This document shows, in pieces, positions 18,200-26,908 of a stretch of 64,000 bases of DNA. The translations under genes were made by a program, and so were the position numbers. Position 1 is the stretch's first letter. The number at the start of each line of letters is the position of its first letter. The stretch spans positions 1 through 64,000 of the forward strand of contig JAFGND010000034.1 in the NCBI GenBank assembly GCA_016927185.1, given 5' to 3'. The notes below the pieces were generated by a model that was given only the letters and a program-made list of their open reading frames with translations, was not told where the DNA came from and did not search any database. The stretch is from Candidatus Coatesiibacteriota bacterium. Its GTDB lineage: Bacteria; JAFGND01.

Positions 18200-19744
18200 T
18201 TGAAAAAAACATCTCTTTTCTCTACTATAGAAAGACTCCCTGTAAAAAGCGTCCCTGTTGAATACATATATATCAACAAGGAAAGACGCTCTTTAATAAG
18301 AACTCTGGATGAAGAGCTTATAGAATCAATAAAACAGAAAGGCTTGTTTAAGCCTGTTATTTTGCAGAAAATTGAAGACAAAGTGTATATGGTAATAATA
18401 GGTGAAAGAAGATTTCTGGCATGCAGGCATCTGAACCTTTCAGACATACAATGCAAGGTTTGCAATTTCAATGAAGAGGAAATAGCAAGATTAAGAATGG
18501 TTAAGGATGTTGATTGGAAATCATTGACGCCCATGCAGGAAGCAAAATGGTATCAATTCATAATTAACAGGAGCATTGTAAAAAACAGGAATGAATTGGC
18601 AAAAATGCTGGATTTCAGCAGATCAAGAATTACCCAGAAAATGAATCTCCTTCATCTGCCAGAATCTGTTCAGGATTTCCTTATCAAGCAACCGGAAATA
18701 AATATTACTGAATTTCAGTTAAGACCGCTGCTTCAGATCGAGGATCCAAGAATAAGCATTCAAATATTTAATGAACTTATTGAGAAAGGACTAACTGCTC
18801 AGCAAGTAAAGGACAGGGTAGACAGTTTTCTAAGGCAGGATTCAAATATAGTAAAGATAATTCCAGCTCAACCCGTTTTTAAACACAAGGAAAGGGATGA
18901 ATACGAAGAAGAAACTTATAGACTTCCTTCTGTTACAATAAGTGAACCAGAAGAGTCAATTCAAACAAGACCTGCAATTTTCGCCTTTGATCATTCAAGA
19001 CCTATTGATGATCAGATAGCTGAGATAAAATTGCAGCTTGAAGGGCAACCTGATTCAGTAGATCTGGCTTTCAGGTTGGGGCATCTTTATTACAGGAAAG
19101 GACTGTATGCAGATTCAATAAATGAACTGGAAAGAGTTGTTCATTTACAACCAGATCATCTGGAAGCATACTATTACCTTGGATGTGCATACAACAAGAT
19201 GGAACATCTGAGGGAAGCAGAAGTGGCATTAAAAAAGGCAATCGAACTGAATCCTGAATTTGAAAAAGCTTTCTATTATTTAGGTATAGTATATGACAAG
19301 ATGAGGTATTTTGATCAAGCTAAAGTAGCTTATTACAAAGTTAAGGAAATCCAGGATAGACGAAGACAGGCTACTTATGGTGGAAGTTATTCCCAGGATT
19401 CCAATAATTCATTGAAGAAAATCTCCCAGGCAAAGCAGGAATTCCTCAGAAAAGTAGCAAATCTTGATGACTACTCAGAGGAAAACCTTGAATACCTGAG
19501 AGAAATGCTGATAGAAATAACATTGGTATCTCCAGGACAGAAGGTTCGATTTGAAAGTTTTGTCTTTCAAGTTCAAAGCACTGATAGGGACAATATTCTC
19601 TGGGTATACAGGCAGAGATATGACAGCAAATATCAGGTAGAAATGGATTTGGATATTGATATAACTATATCAGAGAACCAGATCGCACAACTAGTTGAAG
19701 CAATGGAAGAATATGGATTGGTATATGTGAAGAATGAAAGTTGA
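18200..19744 (+). CDS. ParB/Spo0J-like N-terminal domain fused to TPR repeats
   Basis: Residues 10-100 form a ParB/sulfiredoxin-like domain with the CTP-binding signature GERRFLA (68-74) and the KPV strand (51-53). Residues about 100-220 follow the KorB/Spo0J helix-turn-helix pattern (NELAKMLDFSRSRITQKMNL). A linker leads to TPR repeats at about 265-395 (YYYLGCAYNKMEHLREAEVALKKAI and a following copy), and the C-terminal 110 residues match no fold I recognise. The start is TTG with AGAAGG upstream. No parA or parS-like repeat is nearby, so a chromosome-partition role is doubtful. A DNA- or CTP-switch that recruits partners through the TPRs is more likely (inference). Its end overlaps the next gene by 11 bases. 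Confidence 0.82.
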   Translation: MKKTSLFSTIERLPVKSVPVEYIYINKERRSLIRTLDEELIESIKQKGLFKPVILQKIEDKVYMVIIGERRFLACRHLNLSDIQCKVCNFNEEEIARLRMVKDVDWKSLTPMQEAKWYQFIINRSIVKNRNELAKMLDFSRSRITQKMNLLHLPESVQDFLIKQPEINITEFQLRPLLQIEDPRISIQIFNELIEKGLTAQQVKDRVDSFLRQDSNIVKIIPAQPVFKHKERDEYEEETYRLPSVTISEPEESIQTRPAIFAFDHSRPIDDQIAEIKLQLEGQPDSVDLAFRLGHLYYRKGLYADSINELERVVHLQPDHLEAYYYLGCAYNKMEHLREAEVALKKAIELNPEFEKAFYYLGIVYDKMRYFDQAKVAYYKVKEIQDRRRQATYGGSYSQDSNNSLKKISQAKQEFLRKVANLDDYSEENLEYLREMLIEITLVSPGQKVRFESFVFQVQSTDRDNILWVYRQRYDSKYQVEMDLDIDITISENQIAQLVEAMEEYGLVYVKNES

Positions 19745-21233
19745 AAAATTTCTACCTGTCATTTTTTTCATTTTCTGTTCATGTTTCTTGACTAGAAGTA
19801 AAGAACCTTCAAGAAAAATATTTATCTCGAAAAATGAAAACCAGCAGATTGAATATTTACTTGGACCTGGATTAAGATATGTAATACTTATAAATAATGC
19901 ATTCAGTTTCAAAATGCAATACAAGGATTTAATAAGAAACTATCCAGGAGTACAAAAATTCGTAGAATGGATAGATCCCTTACCTGCAGTTCCAATGTAT
20001 ATGTTCAGGATTTCCGGAAGAGGTCCTGGTATACTTTTTATAGATAAGGATAACCAGATATCTCAATGCTGGGACAAATGGAAAAATTCCATCAAGTTAT
20101 ATTTCCATGATGAAGGAGACGAATATTATTACAAGGACGGGATTTTCCTGGTAAGGCAGGATAAATATCTTTTTATATCTCCGGATCTTGGTCTCCTGAA
20201 AGAAATAATAGGAAGGTTTTACAGCGAAGCAAAAAACGAAGTGAAATTTTCTTCCTTCTGGAATAACTCAGAAAACAAGGAGATATCAGGTTTACTACTT
20301 TACAATAAGCAAAACCAACCTTCCATCCTGGAAAATATGAAGGAATATGAATACAAGGAATTTTCATTTTTCTTTTCTGATGGTACAAAGAGTAAGTCTG
20401 ATAAAGCAGAAATACTTCTTAACGGCAAACCTTTCTCTGATAAATTGGGAATTGAAGATATTAACTGGAATGATTTCTTGAAAAGAATCCCAGATAAATT
20501 TGATTTTCATCTGTTTATGGGAGTAAAGAATTACAAATTGTTTACAAAATTTCTTGAAGACATAGAATCAGTAAAAAATTTCAAATGGTCTGCAAAAAAT
20601 ACCCCCTTTCCTGATGATCTTTTATCAACCTTGAAACCAGGATTTGTAATAACTGCAAATGGTCAGGATTTATTTGACAAGAAAAATAATTTCGGACTTC
20701 TTACAAAGTTTGCAATATTTGCTTATGCAGATCCAGCTTTTATTATTGCATGGCAGAAATATATAAGAACAGCAAGAATAGCTGCAAATGTTCAAAGCAA
20801 GGGAGATGTAACTGTATGGAGCTGGATAGATGTTAAGAAAAAGCAGCTTTCTTATATACTTCTTTACAATAAATCCAGTAATGCATTGGTTTTCTCAAAT
20901 GCAGGAACTTTCGGCCTAAGCCTGGATGAGTTAACTTCACCTTCAAAGCCTATAGAAAATGCTCTGCTTAAACAAGAATTATCTAAAGAGAATAACACAG
21001 GAATCGGATTATTCATTAATACAAATCGTCTGTCTCAGGACAAAGCCTGGCAAAAGATAATATCCTCCTTGACAGGAAATAAAACAGATGGATTATTTTT
21101 CAGCTTAACTGGAACAAATAAAGAAAAAATAGTTGTTGACACTTCAAACCAGATGTTTAAATCCAGTTTACAATTATATAATCTTTACCAAAATGGTGAA
21201 TTGAGATTCTACTATGAGCGAGAAAGAGATTAA
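19734..21233 (+). CDS. Exported lipoprotein-like protein of unknown function
   Basis: A 499-aa protein starting inside the end of the ParB-TPR gene. The N-terminus has a hydrophobic signal ending FCSC, a weak lipobox (Phe at -3 is unusual), so it may be a lipoprotein or be cut by signal peptidase I. The rest is hydrophilic mixed alpha/beta with many aromatic residues (YIxLxPDLGLLKEIIGRF, SKGDVTVWSWIDVKKKQL). I do not recognise a family. It overlaps the response-regulator gene by 20 bases, so cytoplasmic (ParB-TPR, regulator) and extracytoplasmic (this protein) parts are made together, as expected if it senses something in the periplasm (inference). Confidence 0.7.
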   Translation: MKVEKFLPVIFFIFCSCFLTRSKEPSRKIFISKNENQQIEYLLGPGLRYVILINNAFSFKMQYKDLIRNYPGVQKFVEWIDPLPAVPMYMFRISGRGPGILFIDKDNQISQCWDKWKNSIKLYFHDEGDEYYYKDGIFLVRQDKYLFISPDLGLLKEIIGRFYSEAKNEVKFSSFWNNSENKEISGLLLYNKQNQPSILENMKEYEYKEFSFFFSDGTKSKSDKAEILLNGKPFSDKLGIEDINWNDFLKRIPDKFDFHLFMGVKNYKLFTKFLEDIESVKNFKWSAKNTPFPDDLLSTLKPGFVITANGQDLFDKKNNFGLLTKFAIFAYADPAFIIAWQKYIRTARIAANVQSKGDVTVWSWIDVKKKQLSYILLYNKSSNALVFSNAGTFGLSLDELTSPSKPIENALLKQELSKENNTGIGLFINTNRLSQDKAWQKIISSLTGNKTDGLFFSLTGTNKEKIVVDTSNQMFKSSLQLYNLYQNGELRFYYERERD

Positions 21234-23613
21234 GACAATACTGATCATAGATGATGATCCTTATATAGTTCAGATGATAGAGATGTTACTGAAGCTCAAG
21301 GGATTTAACACTATAACAGCAAATAATGGAATAGATGCCGTGCAGAAAATCTATAAAAGCAATCCGGATTTAGTGCTTCTTGATGTAATGATGCCCAAGA
21401 TGAATGGTTATCAGGTATTAAGATTGATACGCGGTGATCCAAACCTTAAAAGTATCCCAGTTATCATGCTGACTGCAAAGGTTCAGGAAGAAGACAGATT
21501 AAGAGGTTTGTTGTCCGGAGCTAATTTCTATCTTACCAAACCATTCGAAATGGCTGCACTTATTAACAAGATAGAGGAACTGGTAAGCAGTTTCAACATA
21601 GAAAATCCAGTCCCCTTGAAGAGAGATATAGATATAATAGAAATTCTCAGCAAATCAAATGATCTTCTGGATAAAAGAATTTATGAGCTTGAAATCATAG
21701 GCAAAATCATCGAAACCATGACTACCACTTCAGACCTTGATCATATATTATATGAAATAGCATCTGGTGTAAAGACTCTTCTTGGTTTTGACAGGATATG
21801 GATTGCATTGGTAAACGAAGAAGATAATCTGCTTGAAGGAAGAGTATGTCTGGGACATACAGCAGATTCTGATTTCATTTATACTAAAATTCCCATAGAA
21901 GCAAATTCCAAACAACCAGCAGTAAAAGCTATCTTAAATAAGAATCATCTTAATGTTACAAACATAAACAAGCAGCTTGAAATCTCGAAGGAACAACTAG
22001 TAGGTACAAAAGCAACCGCATTTCTAGATGTTCCAATAATAATTCATGAAAAGGCTCTCGGGGTAATAAGAGTAGACAATTTCCAGAGTGGTGAAATAAT
22101 AACGGAAGATGACATAAAGCAGTTTACAACTTTCGTGAATCAGGCAGGATTAGCAATTGAAAACGCAAAGACAAGAAATGCCCTTATCAATGAAAAATTC
22201 CATTTTGAGCAGACTATTTCAGATATTGATTCTGGGATAATCGTTATGGATCAGCATAAGAACATTACTATTTATAATTCTTATCTTGTAAAACTTTTAG
22301 GTATCTCAAAAGAATTGATTCTCAATAAATCCATAAATAACTGGATTAATCTGATTGAGCTTCAAGAAGACAAGTTTATAAATGCTTTGGACGATCTTAT
22401 GCAGCAGAAAGTGAATAATTATCAGGGAATAGGAAAAGTGAAATCCAAGAAAGATAATTCAATCATTCACATGAATTTGAATTCTTCCCTTCTTCAAATT
22501 AACGATTCTGAATTCAGGATTGTGATTAGTATTATTGATACAACAAAAGAAACTGAAGGTAAGAAAGAAATAGAACTAAAAGAAAAGAAATATAGAATAC
22601 TTAATCAAATAAGTGAGAGTATAACTCAAAAAACTGAAGTCAATGCACTAATGGAAACAATAACCAATAGAACATTTCCTTTATTTTTCAATAAAGAAGA
22701 TAAACCTAAAGAACCTGATTTCTGTTCAGTGCTTTTTTACAATGAACTGGAAAACGCACTCCTTATAACAACTTGTTCAGAAAGGGACCGTATAGATTAT
22801 TACAAGAGATTCGTATCCATAGATCCATCTTCAAATTGCATTACAGCAGTTGCTTTCAGGGAAGGAAGAGCAAAGATAAGCAATAATGTACAGAAGGAAT
22901 ATAGTTATATTGGCGATGAGGATATAATATCCGAAATGTCGGTTCCAATAAAAGTGAATGACAAGGTTGTTGGGGTATTTGATATTCAACGAAGAGCAAA
23001 GATTCCTTATTCTAATGATAATTTCGAGTTGTTTACATCAATAGGCAACCTGATTTCAATAGCTTATACAAATGCCTCTTTACTCAAGCAAGCACAAGAT
23101 CTTTCTGTTACTGATGAATTAACCTCTATACATAATAGAAGATATTTGAATGAAGTACTGCAAAAGGAATTCAACAGAAGCAGAAGATATGGAAGAGATA
23201 TGTCTCTTATTATGCTGGATATAGACAATTTCAAGAATTATAACGATACTCATGGTCATTTCCAGGGTGATGAAATTCTGAAAGGAGTAGCAAAAATTCT
23301 TCTTAATGCTTCAAGAAGTGAAATAGATTGTACCGCAAGATTTGGTGGAGAGGAATTCATGCTTGTCCTTCCTGAAACGGATAAAAAAGATGCACTTAAG
23401 ACTGCAGAAAGAATAAGACAGCTTATAGAAAACCATCCTTTCTTGTACAGGGAGCAGCAACCTTTGGGAAAAATAACTGCAAGTATAGGAGTTGCTTCTA
23501 TTCCAATTGACGCAAATGACTTGCATACTTTGCTTGAAAGAGTTGATGCGGCTTTATATTTTGCCAAGCACAACGGAAGAAATTTGGTGGTTGATGCAGC
23601 CAATATTAATTAA
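21214..23613 (+). CDS. Response regulator with GAF, PAS, GAF and GGDEF domains (diguanylate cyclase)
   Basis: A 799-aa signalling protein. The receiver domain (1-125) has phospho-acceptor Asp57 in VLLDVMMP and switch Lys in LTKPF. GAF (about 165-325), PAS (about 335-450) and a second GAF (about 470-625) follow. The GGDEF domain (about 635-795) carries the active motif GGEEF at 711-715 and the substrate/metal motif LDIDNFKNYNDTHGH, so it should make cyclic di-GMP. The inhibitory RxxD site is not intact (SEID five residues before the motif), which suggests no product feedback. No histidine kinase is adjacent, so its kinase is elsewhere. It is the last gene of the ParB-TPR operon. Confidence 0.9.
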   Translation: MSEKEIKTILIIDDDPYIVQMIEMLLKLKGFNTITANNGIDAVQKIYKSNPDLVLLDVMMPKMNGYQVLRLIRGDPNLKSIPVIMLTAKVQEEDRLRGLLSGANFYLTKPFEMAALINKIEELVSSFNIENPVPLKRDIDIIEILSKSNDLLDKRIYELEIIGKIIETMTTTSDLDHILYEIASGVKTLLGFDRIWIALVNEEDNLLEGRVCLGHTADSDFIYTKIPIEANSKQPAVKAILNKNHLNVTNINKQLEISKEQLVGTKATAFLDVPIIIHEKALGVIRVDNFQSGEIITEDDIKQFTTFVNQAGLAIENAKTRNALINEKFHFEQTISDIDSGIIVMDQHKNITIYNSYLVKLLGISKELILNKSINNWINLIELQEDKFINALDDLMQQKVNNYQGIGKVKSKKDNSIIHMNLNSSLLQINDSEFRIVISIIDTTKETEGKKEIELKEKKYRILNQISESITQKTEVNALMETITNRTFPLFFNKEDKPKEPDFCSVLFYNELENALLITTCSERDRIDYYKRFVSIDPSSNCITAVAFREGRAKISNNVQKEYSYIGDEDIISEMSVPIKVNDKVVGVFDIQRRAKIPYSNDNFELFTSIGNLISIAYTNASLLKQAQDLSVTDELTSIHNRRYLNEVLQKEFNRSRRYGRDMSLIMLDIDNFKNYNDTHGHFQGDEILKGVAKILLNASRSEIDCTARFGGEEFMLVLPETDKKDALKTAERIRQLIENHPFLYREQQPLGKITASIGVASIPIDANDLHTLLERVDAALYFAKHNGRNLVVDAANIN

Positions 23614-23638
23614 AAAACTTATCCACATTTTTTTTTTC

Positions 23639-23669
23639 TTGACGAAAAAAACTATTTTAATTTTATTAT
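23639..23669 (+). promoter_or_regulatory. candidate promoter of the secreted Ig-like cluster
   Basis: TTGACG at 23639-23644 and an AT-rich -10-like TATTAT at 23664-23669 lie after the regulator gene and before the AGGAGG of the first secreted paralogue. The 19-base spacing is longer than ideal. It fits a new transcription unit, since this gap (94 bases) breaks the overlapping-gene pattern. Confidence 0.3.
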
Positions 23670-23707
23670 GCAAAATTCAATAATCTTTTAATAGGAGGTA
23701 AAAACCT

Positions 23708-24445
23708 ATGAGAACATTTATTATTGTTCTTGCGTTACTTGCTTTTTGCGCAAGTCTAGGAGCGCAGAACCGTGTCATTCAAAGCAAATCTCTACCAGCT
23801 AATCCAAGACTTCTTAATAGCTTGATTAATAGTAAGTCTGATGAAATGGATACTTCTGATACTTTTACTATTATTTATCCTAATGGTGGAGAAACTTTCT
23901 ATGTTGATTCTACCTACGCTATCCGCTGGTCATCTGAAGGATCATATACTTCCAATGTCAATCTTTTTTATTCAACTGACTCAGGAGCTTCCTGGTTGAA
24001 CATTGCAAGCAATGTTCCTGATAACGGACAGTATTCATGGACAGTTCCAAACACTCCATCAGTGAACTGCCGCGTAAAGGTAAAAGATGTCAATGACACT
24101 GGTGAACATGGAGATACTAGTGATAACAACTTCACAATTACAACTATTGGTTTCAATAGTTATACTAGTGCTTCTCATGTTCCTTTAAACTATTCTATTT
24201 CCAATGCACCAAATCCATTCAAGAGCACAACAAGAATTACCTATAGTGTAAAGGAAGCATGCAACGTTTCTATCAAAGTCTATGATCTTACAGGTAGAGA
24301 AGTTGCAGTCGTAAAAGACGGTGCAGTAAAACCAGGTGAATATATTTATACATGGAATGCATCTAAATATGCTGCAGGAATGTATATCTGCAAATTCATT
24401 GCTGGTGACAAGACAATTGTTCATAGAATGACAATTGTTAAATAA
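23708..24445 (+). CDS. Secreted PF10342-like domain protein with T9SS-type C-terminal sorting domain (paralogue 1)
   Basis: Exported 245-aa protein with a signal peptide of about 20 residues ending GAQ, then a conserved SDEMDTSDTF segment. A beta-sandwich of the Kre9/KNH type (PF10342) follows, with hallmarks YPNGGETFYVDSTY and YSWTVPNTPS and repeated Asp-rich DTS turns. The last about 80 residues (NAPNPFKSTTRITYS, YDLTGREVAVVKDG, AGMYICKFIAGD) are a typical type IX secretion sorting domain. An ATAGGAGG ribosome site precedes the ATG. It is the first of four tandem paralogues. Its task on the surface is unknown, and adhesion or matrix binding is a guess from the fold. Confidence 0.82.
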   Translation: MRTFIIVLALLAFCASLGAQNRVIQSKSLPANPRLLNSLINSKSDEMDTSDTFTIIYPNGGETFYVDSTYAIRWSSEGSYTSNVNLFYSTDSGASWLNIASNVPDNGQYSWTVPNTPSVNCRVKVKDVNDTGEHGDTSDNNFTITTIGFNSYTSASHVPLNYSISNAPNPFKSTTRITYSVKEACNVSIKVYDLTGREVAVVKDGAVKPGEYIYTWNASKYAAGMYICKFIAGDKTIVHRMTIVK

Positions 24446-24455
24446 TTGATTTATC

Positions 24456-24481
24456 CTGCTGGAAGTAATTACTTTCAGCAG
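24456..24481 (+). terminator. intergenic hairpin between secreted paralogues 1 and 2
   Basis: CTGCTGGAAGTAA (24456-24468) pairs with TTACTTTCAGCAG (24469-24481) with one G-T wobble, giving a near-perfect palindrome. Only a weak TATTT follows, so it is either a partial terminator that lowers downstream expression or an RNA-stabilising stem. Confidence 0.5.
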
Positions 24482-24541
24482 TATTTAAAACGAAGAGAAT
24501 AACGAATATAGTAAAAAACATTTAAACGGAGGTAAAAAATA

Positions 24542-25264
24542 ATGAGAACAGTATTAATTATTCTGGTGCTGCTTACACTTTGTGTAAGTTTGGGAGCCCA
24601 GTCTGGTGAAAAATTAATCAATTCCCCAAGGATCGTAAATAGTTTGATTCGTTCAGATGGCGATCAAATGGATACTTCAGACACATTCACAGTAACTTAT
24701 CCAAATGGTGGAGAAACTTTCTATGTAGGACAGACTTATACCTGCACATGGAGAAGCGAAGGTACCTATACTGATTATGTAAACCTTTATTATTCAACTA
24801 ATTCAGGAACTGACTGGATTCAGATTGCAACAAGAGAAGCTGATGATGGTTCATATGATTGGACAGTCCCCAATACACCATCAGAAAATTGCCGTTTCAA
24901 AGTCAAGGATTACAATGACACCACAACAACCGGTGGCGATACAAGTGATGCTAACTTCACAATTGCGACAGGCGGCTTTAAGTATGCAAAGACAGCAACT
25001 AATGTACCTCTTTGCTTCAGCTTGAGCAACTCACCAAATCCATTCAAGAGTGCTACAAGAATTGCTTACAGTGTCAAGAATCCATGCAATGTATCAATCA
25101 AGATCTTTGATCTTACAGGTAGAGAAATCGCTACTGTAAAGAATGGAACTATGAACGCTGGAAATTACAGCATAATATGGAATGCTAAAACAGCAGGAAC
25201 ATATATCTGCATAATGAAAGCAGGAAACGAGACCTTGGTCAGGAGAATGGTGGCAATACCCTAA
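24542..25264 (+). CDS. Secreted PF10342-like domain protein with T9SS-type C-terminal sorting domain (paralogue 2)
   Basis: A 240-aa exported paralogue of the preceding gene, very close in sequence (shared SLGAQ cleavage region, MDTSDTFTVTYPNGGETFYV and NSPNPFKSATRIAYSVK). The domain order is the same: signal peptide, about 20-residue conserved lead, PF10342-like sandwich with DTTTTGGDTSDANFTI at its end, then the sorting domain ending in an NETLVRRMV strand. A GGAGG ribosome site precedes the ATG. A strong terminator follows at 25291-25321, so genes 1 and 2 form one unit, with genes 3 and 4 read from another. Confidence 0.82.
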   Translation: MRTVLIILVLLTLCVSLGAQSGEKLINSPRIVNSLIRSDGDQMDTSDTFTVTYPNGGETFYVGQTYTCTWRSEGTYTDYVNLYYSTNSGTDWIQIATREADDGSYDWTVPNTPSENCRFKVKDYNDTTTTGGDTSDANFTIATGGFKYAKTATNVPLCFSLSNSPNPFKSATRIAYSVKNPCNVSIKIFDLTGREIATVKNGTMNAGNYSIIWNAKTAGTYICIMKAGNETLVRRMVAIP

Positions 25265-25290
25265 AACGCAGCTTTATTAACTTAACTATA

Positions 25291-25321
25291 AAAGGATCGC
25301 TTATTAGCGATCCTTTTTTTT
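25291..25321 (+). terminator. rho-independent terminator after secreted paralogue 2
   Basis: AAAGGATCGC (25291-25300) pairs perfectly with GCGATCCTTT (25307-25316) around TTATTA, and the stem runs into an uninterrupted T tract to 25321. This is the clearest terminator in the window. Confidence 0.88.
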
Positions 25322-25413
25322 GATATTAAGAAAATAACAGAATCATAAAGTTCTTTACAAGAAATTCCTGCTTTAATATCTCGATAAAGAAATAAAATAA
25401 CAGGAGGTTTATG

Positions 25414-26139
25414 ATGAAAATTCTAGTGTTTCTTGTTGTGTTATCAATTCTGTTTTCCTTTGCAGCAGCAAAAACAACAGAAAAACCTGTCAGTTCAGTC
25501 CATTTAATCAACAGTCTGATATGTAGTGATTCGGATGAAATGGATACTTCAGATACTTTCACTATTATTGAACCAAATGGTGGTGAGAATTATGATCTTG
25601 GGGAGGCTATAAATATGAGGTGGACTTCTGAAGGTAATTATACTGATTATGTTAATATTTATCTGTCATCTGATTCAGGAAATACCTGGACGCAATTGGC
25701 TACTAGAGAACCTGATGATGGATCGTATATCTTATCTATTAGTGAAAGAGGAGATCATTACAGAGTAAAGGTAAAAGACTATTCAGATACCTCAACAACA
25801 GGTGGAGATACAAGTAATGATGATTTTTCAGTTGGTCGGGAAGGATTTAAATATGCAAGTAACAAAAGCAGAATTCCATACCAATTATCTATTTCAAATT
25901 CCCCGAATCCTTTCTCAACTTCAACCAAAATAACATATACTGTGAAAGATTTCTGCAGTACCTCAATAAAAATCTTCGATCTGACTGGAAGAGAAGTTTC
26001 AGTTATAAAAGAAGGAACTGCAAAGCCTGGAACATATAACTATATTTGGAATCCTACAGGATTATCTCCAGGAGTATATATTTGCAGATTCAAAGCTAAT
26101 GACATGATATTGATTAGAAGAATGACTTTGTGCAGATAG
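25414..26139 (+). CDS. Secreted PF10342-like domain protein with T9SS-type C-terminal sorting domain (paralogue 3)
   Basis: Third member of the cluster. Two adjacent ATGs occur, and the one at 25414 has the better six-base spacing to AGGAGG (25402-25407). The signal peptide ends near FSFAAA. The conserved SDEMDTSDTFTIIEPNGGEN lead is kept. The sandwich has lost the usual W-T-V-P strand (it reads SYILSISERGDHYRVKVKD), so this copy is diverging. The sorting domain (NSPNPFSTSTKITYTVK, FDLTGREVSVIKEG, PGVYICRFKAND) is intact. It has its own leader after the terminator at 25291-25321. Confidence 0.8.
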   Translation: MKILVFLVVLSILFSFAAAKTTEKPVSSVHLINSLICSDSDEMDTSDTFTIIEPNGGENYDLGEAINMRWTSEGNYTDYVNIYLSSDSGNTWTQLATREPDDGSYILSISERGDHYRVKVKDYSDTSTTGGDTSNDDFSVGREGFKYASNKSRIPYQLSISNSPNPFSTSTKITYTVKDFCSTSIKIFDLTGREVSVIKEGTAKPGTYNYIWNPTGLSPGVYICRFKANDMILIRRMTLCR

Positions 26140-26169
26140 AAGGGATTCAATAACAAAAGGAGGTTGAAT

Positions 26170-26862
26170 ATGAAGTATGCATTAGTAATAGTCCTTTTTT
26201 TCAGCACTGTAATGCATGCACAATTCAATTTTGAAATAATCAAGTCAGTAAGCATAATAAACAGTACAATCAATTCAGATGTTGACAAACCTGCAACATA
26301 TACAGTAATCTATCCTAATGGAACAGAAGTATTATATGTAGGTGATACATGCACTTGCAGATGGACAAGTCAGGGAAGTTATGCTGATTATTTGGATCTC
26401 TACTATTCAACGGATTCAGGGAATTCATGGATTCAGTTAGCAGTGAGAATTCCTGATGAAAATTACTATGACTGGACAATTCCCAACACTCCATCGGAGC
26501 ATTGCAGATTCATGATTTCTGATGGTGCTGATTCTGACATGAGTGATACTGATTTCACTATTGCTACATATGGCATAAACCTAGAAGAGAAAACATCAAT
26601 TGTCCCCGCAAAGTGCTCTTTATTCATTTCTCCAAATCCTTTCAGGAATTCAACTTATATTAACTATAGCATAAAAAGCACATGTTTTGTTACTATAAGT
26701 ATTCATGATATAAAAGGAAGAGAAATCGCTGTCATAAGCAATGAAAGCAAGAAAGCTGGAGATTATGCTCTGAAATGGACTGCAAAAACAACAGGTATCT
26801 TTTTCTGTCTGATGAAAGCAGGTAATGTCAAGATCTGCAAGAAAATGGTTTCAATAAAATAA
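26170..26862 (+). CDS. Secreted PF10342-like domain protein with T9SS-type C-terminal sorting domain (paralogue 4)
   Basis: Fourth and most diverged member. An in-frame TTG exists at 26164, but AAAAGGAGG (26155-26163) fits the ATG at 26170. Signal peptide cleavage near MHAQ is likely. The MDTSDTF lead is replaced by SDVDKPATYTVIYPNGTEV. The sandwich keeps STDSGNSWIQLAVR and DWTIPNTPSEHCRF. The sorting domain reads ISPNPFRNSTYINYSIK and HDIKGREIAVISN. It lies 30 bases after paralogue 3, so it is in the same transcript. It ends at a bidirectional terminator. Confidence 0.8.
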   Translation: MKYALVIVLFFSTVMHAQFNFEIIKSVSIINSTINSDVDKPATYTVIYPNGTEVLYVGDTCTCRWTSQGSYADYLDLYYSTDSGNSWIQLAVRIPDENYYDWTIPNTPSEHCRFMISDGADSDMSDTDFTIATYGINLEEKTSIVPAKCSLFISPNPFRNSTYINYSIKSTCFVTISIHDIKGREIAVISNESKKAGDYALKWTAKTTGIFFCLMKAGNVKICKKMVSIK

Positions 26863-26890
26863 AAAAAGGGATCTTGAATGATCCCTTTTT
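26863..26890. terminator. bidirectional rho-independent terminator
   Basis: AAAAAGGGATC (26863-26873) pairs perfectly with GATCCCTTTTT (26880-26890) around TTGAAT. A-tracts and T-tracts flank the GC core on both strands, so it can stop both the secreted-protein cluster (+) and the zinc ribbon-PEGA gene (-), which converge here. Confidence 0.85.
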
Positions 26891-26908
26891 CGAATCATTC
26901 AATTTATT

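Noticed and set aside
18200-19744. ParB-like gene as a sign of a chromosome origin or plasmid partition locus
   Set aside because: No parA, no parS-like palindrome cluster, no dnaA/gidA neighbours and no replication gene are present, and the protein has TPRs instead of a ParB dimer domain.
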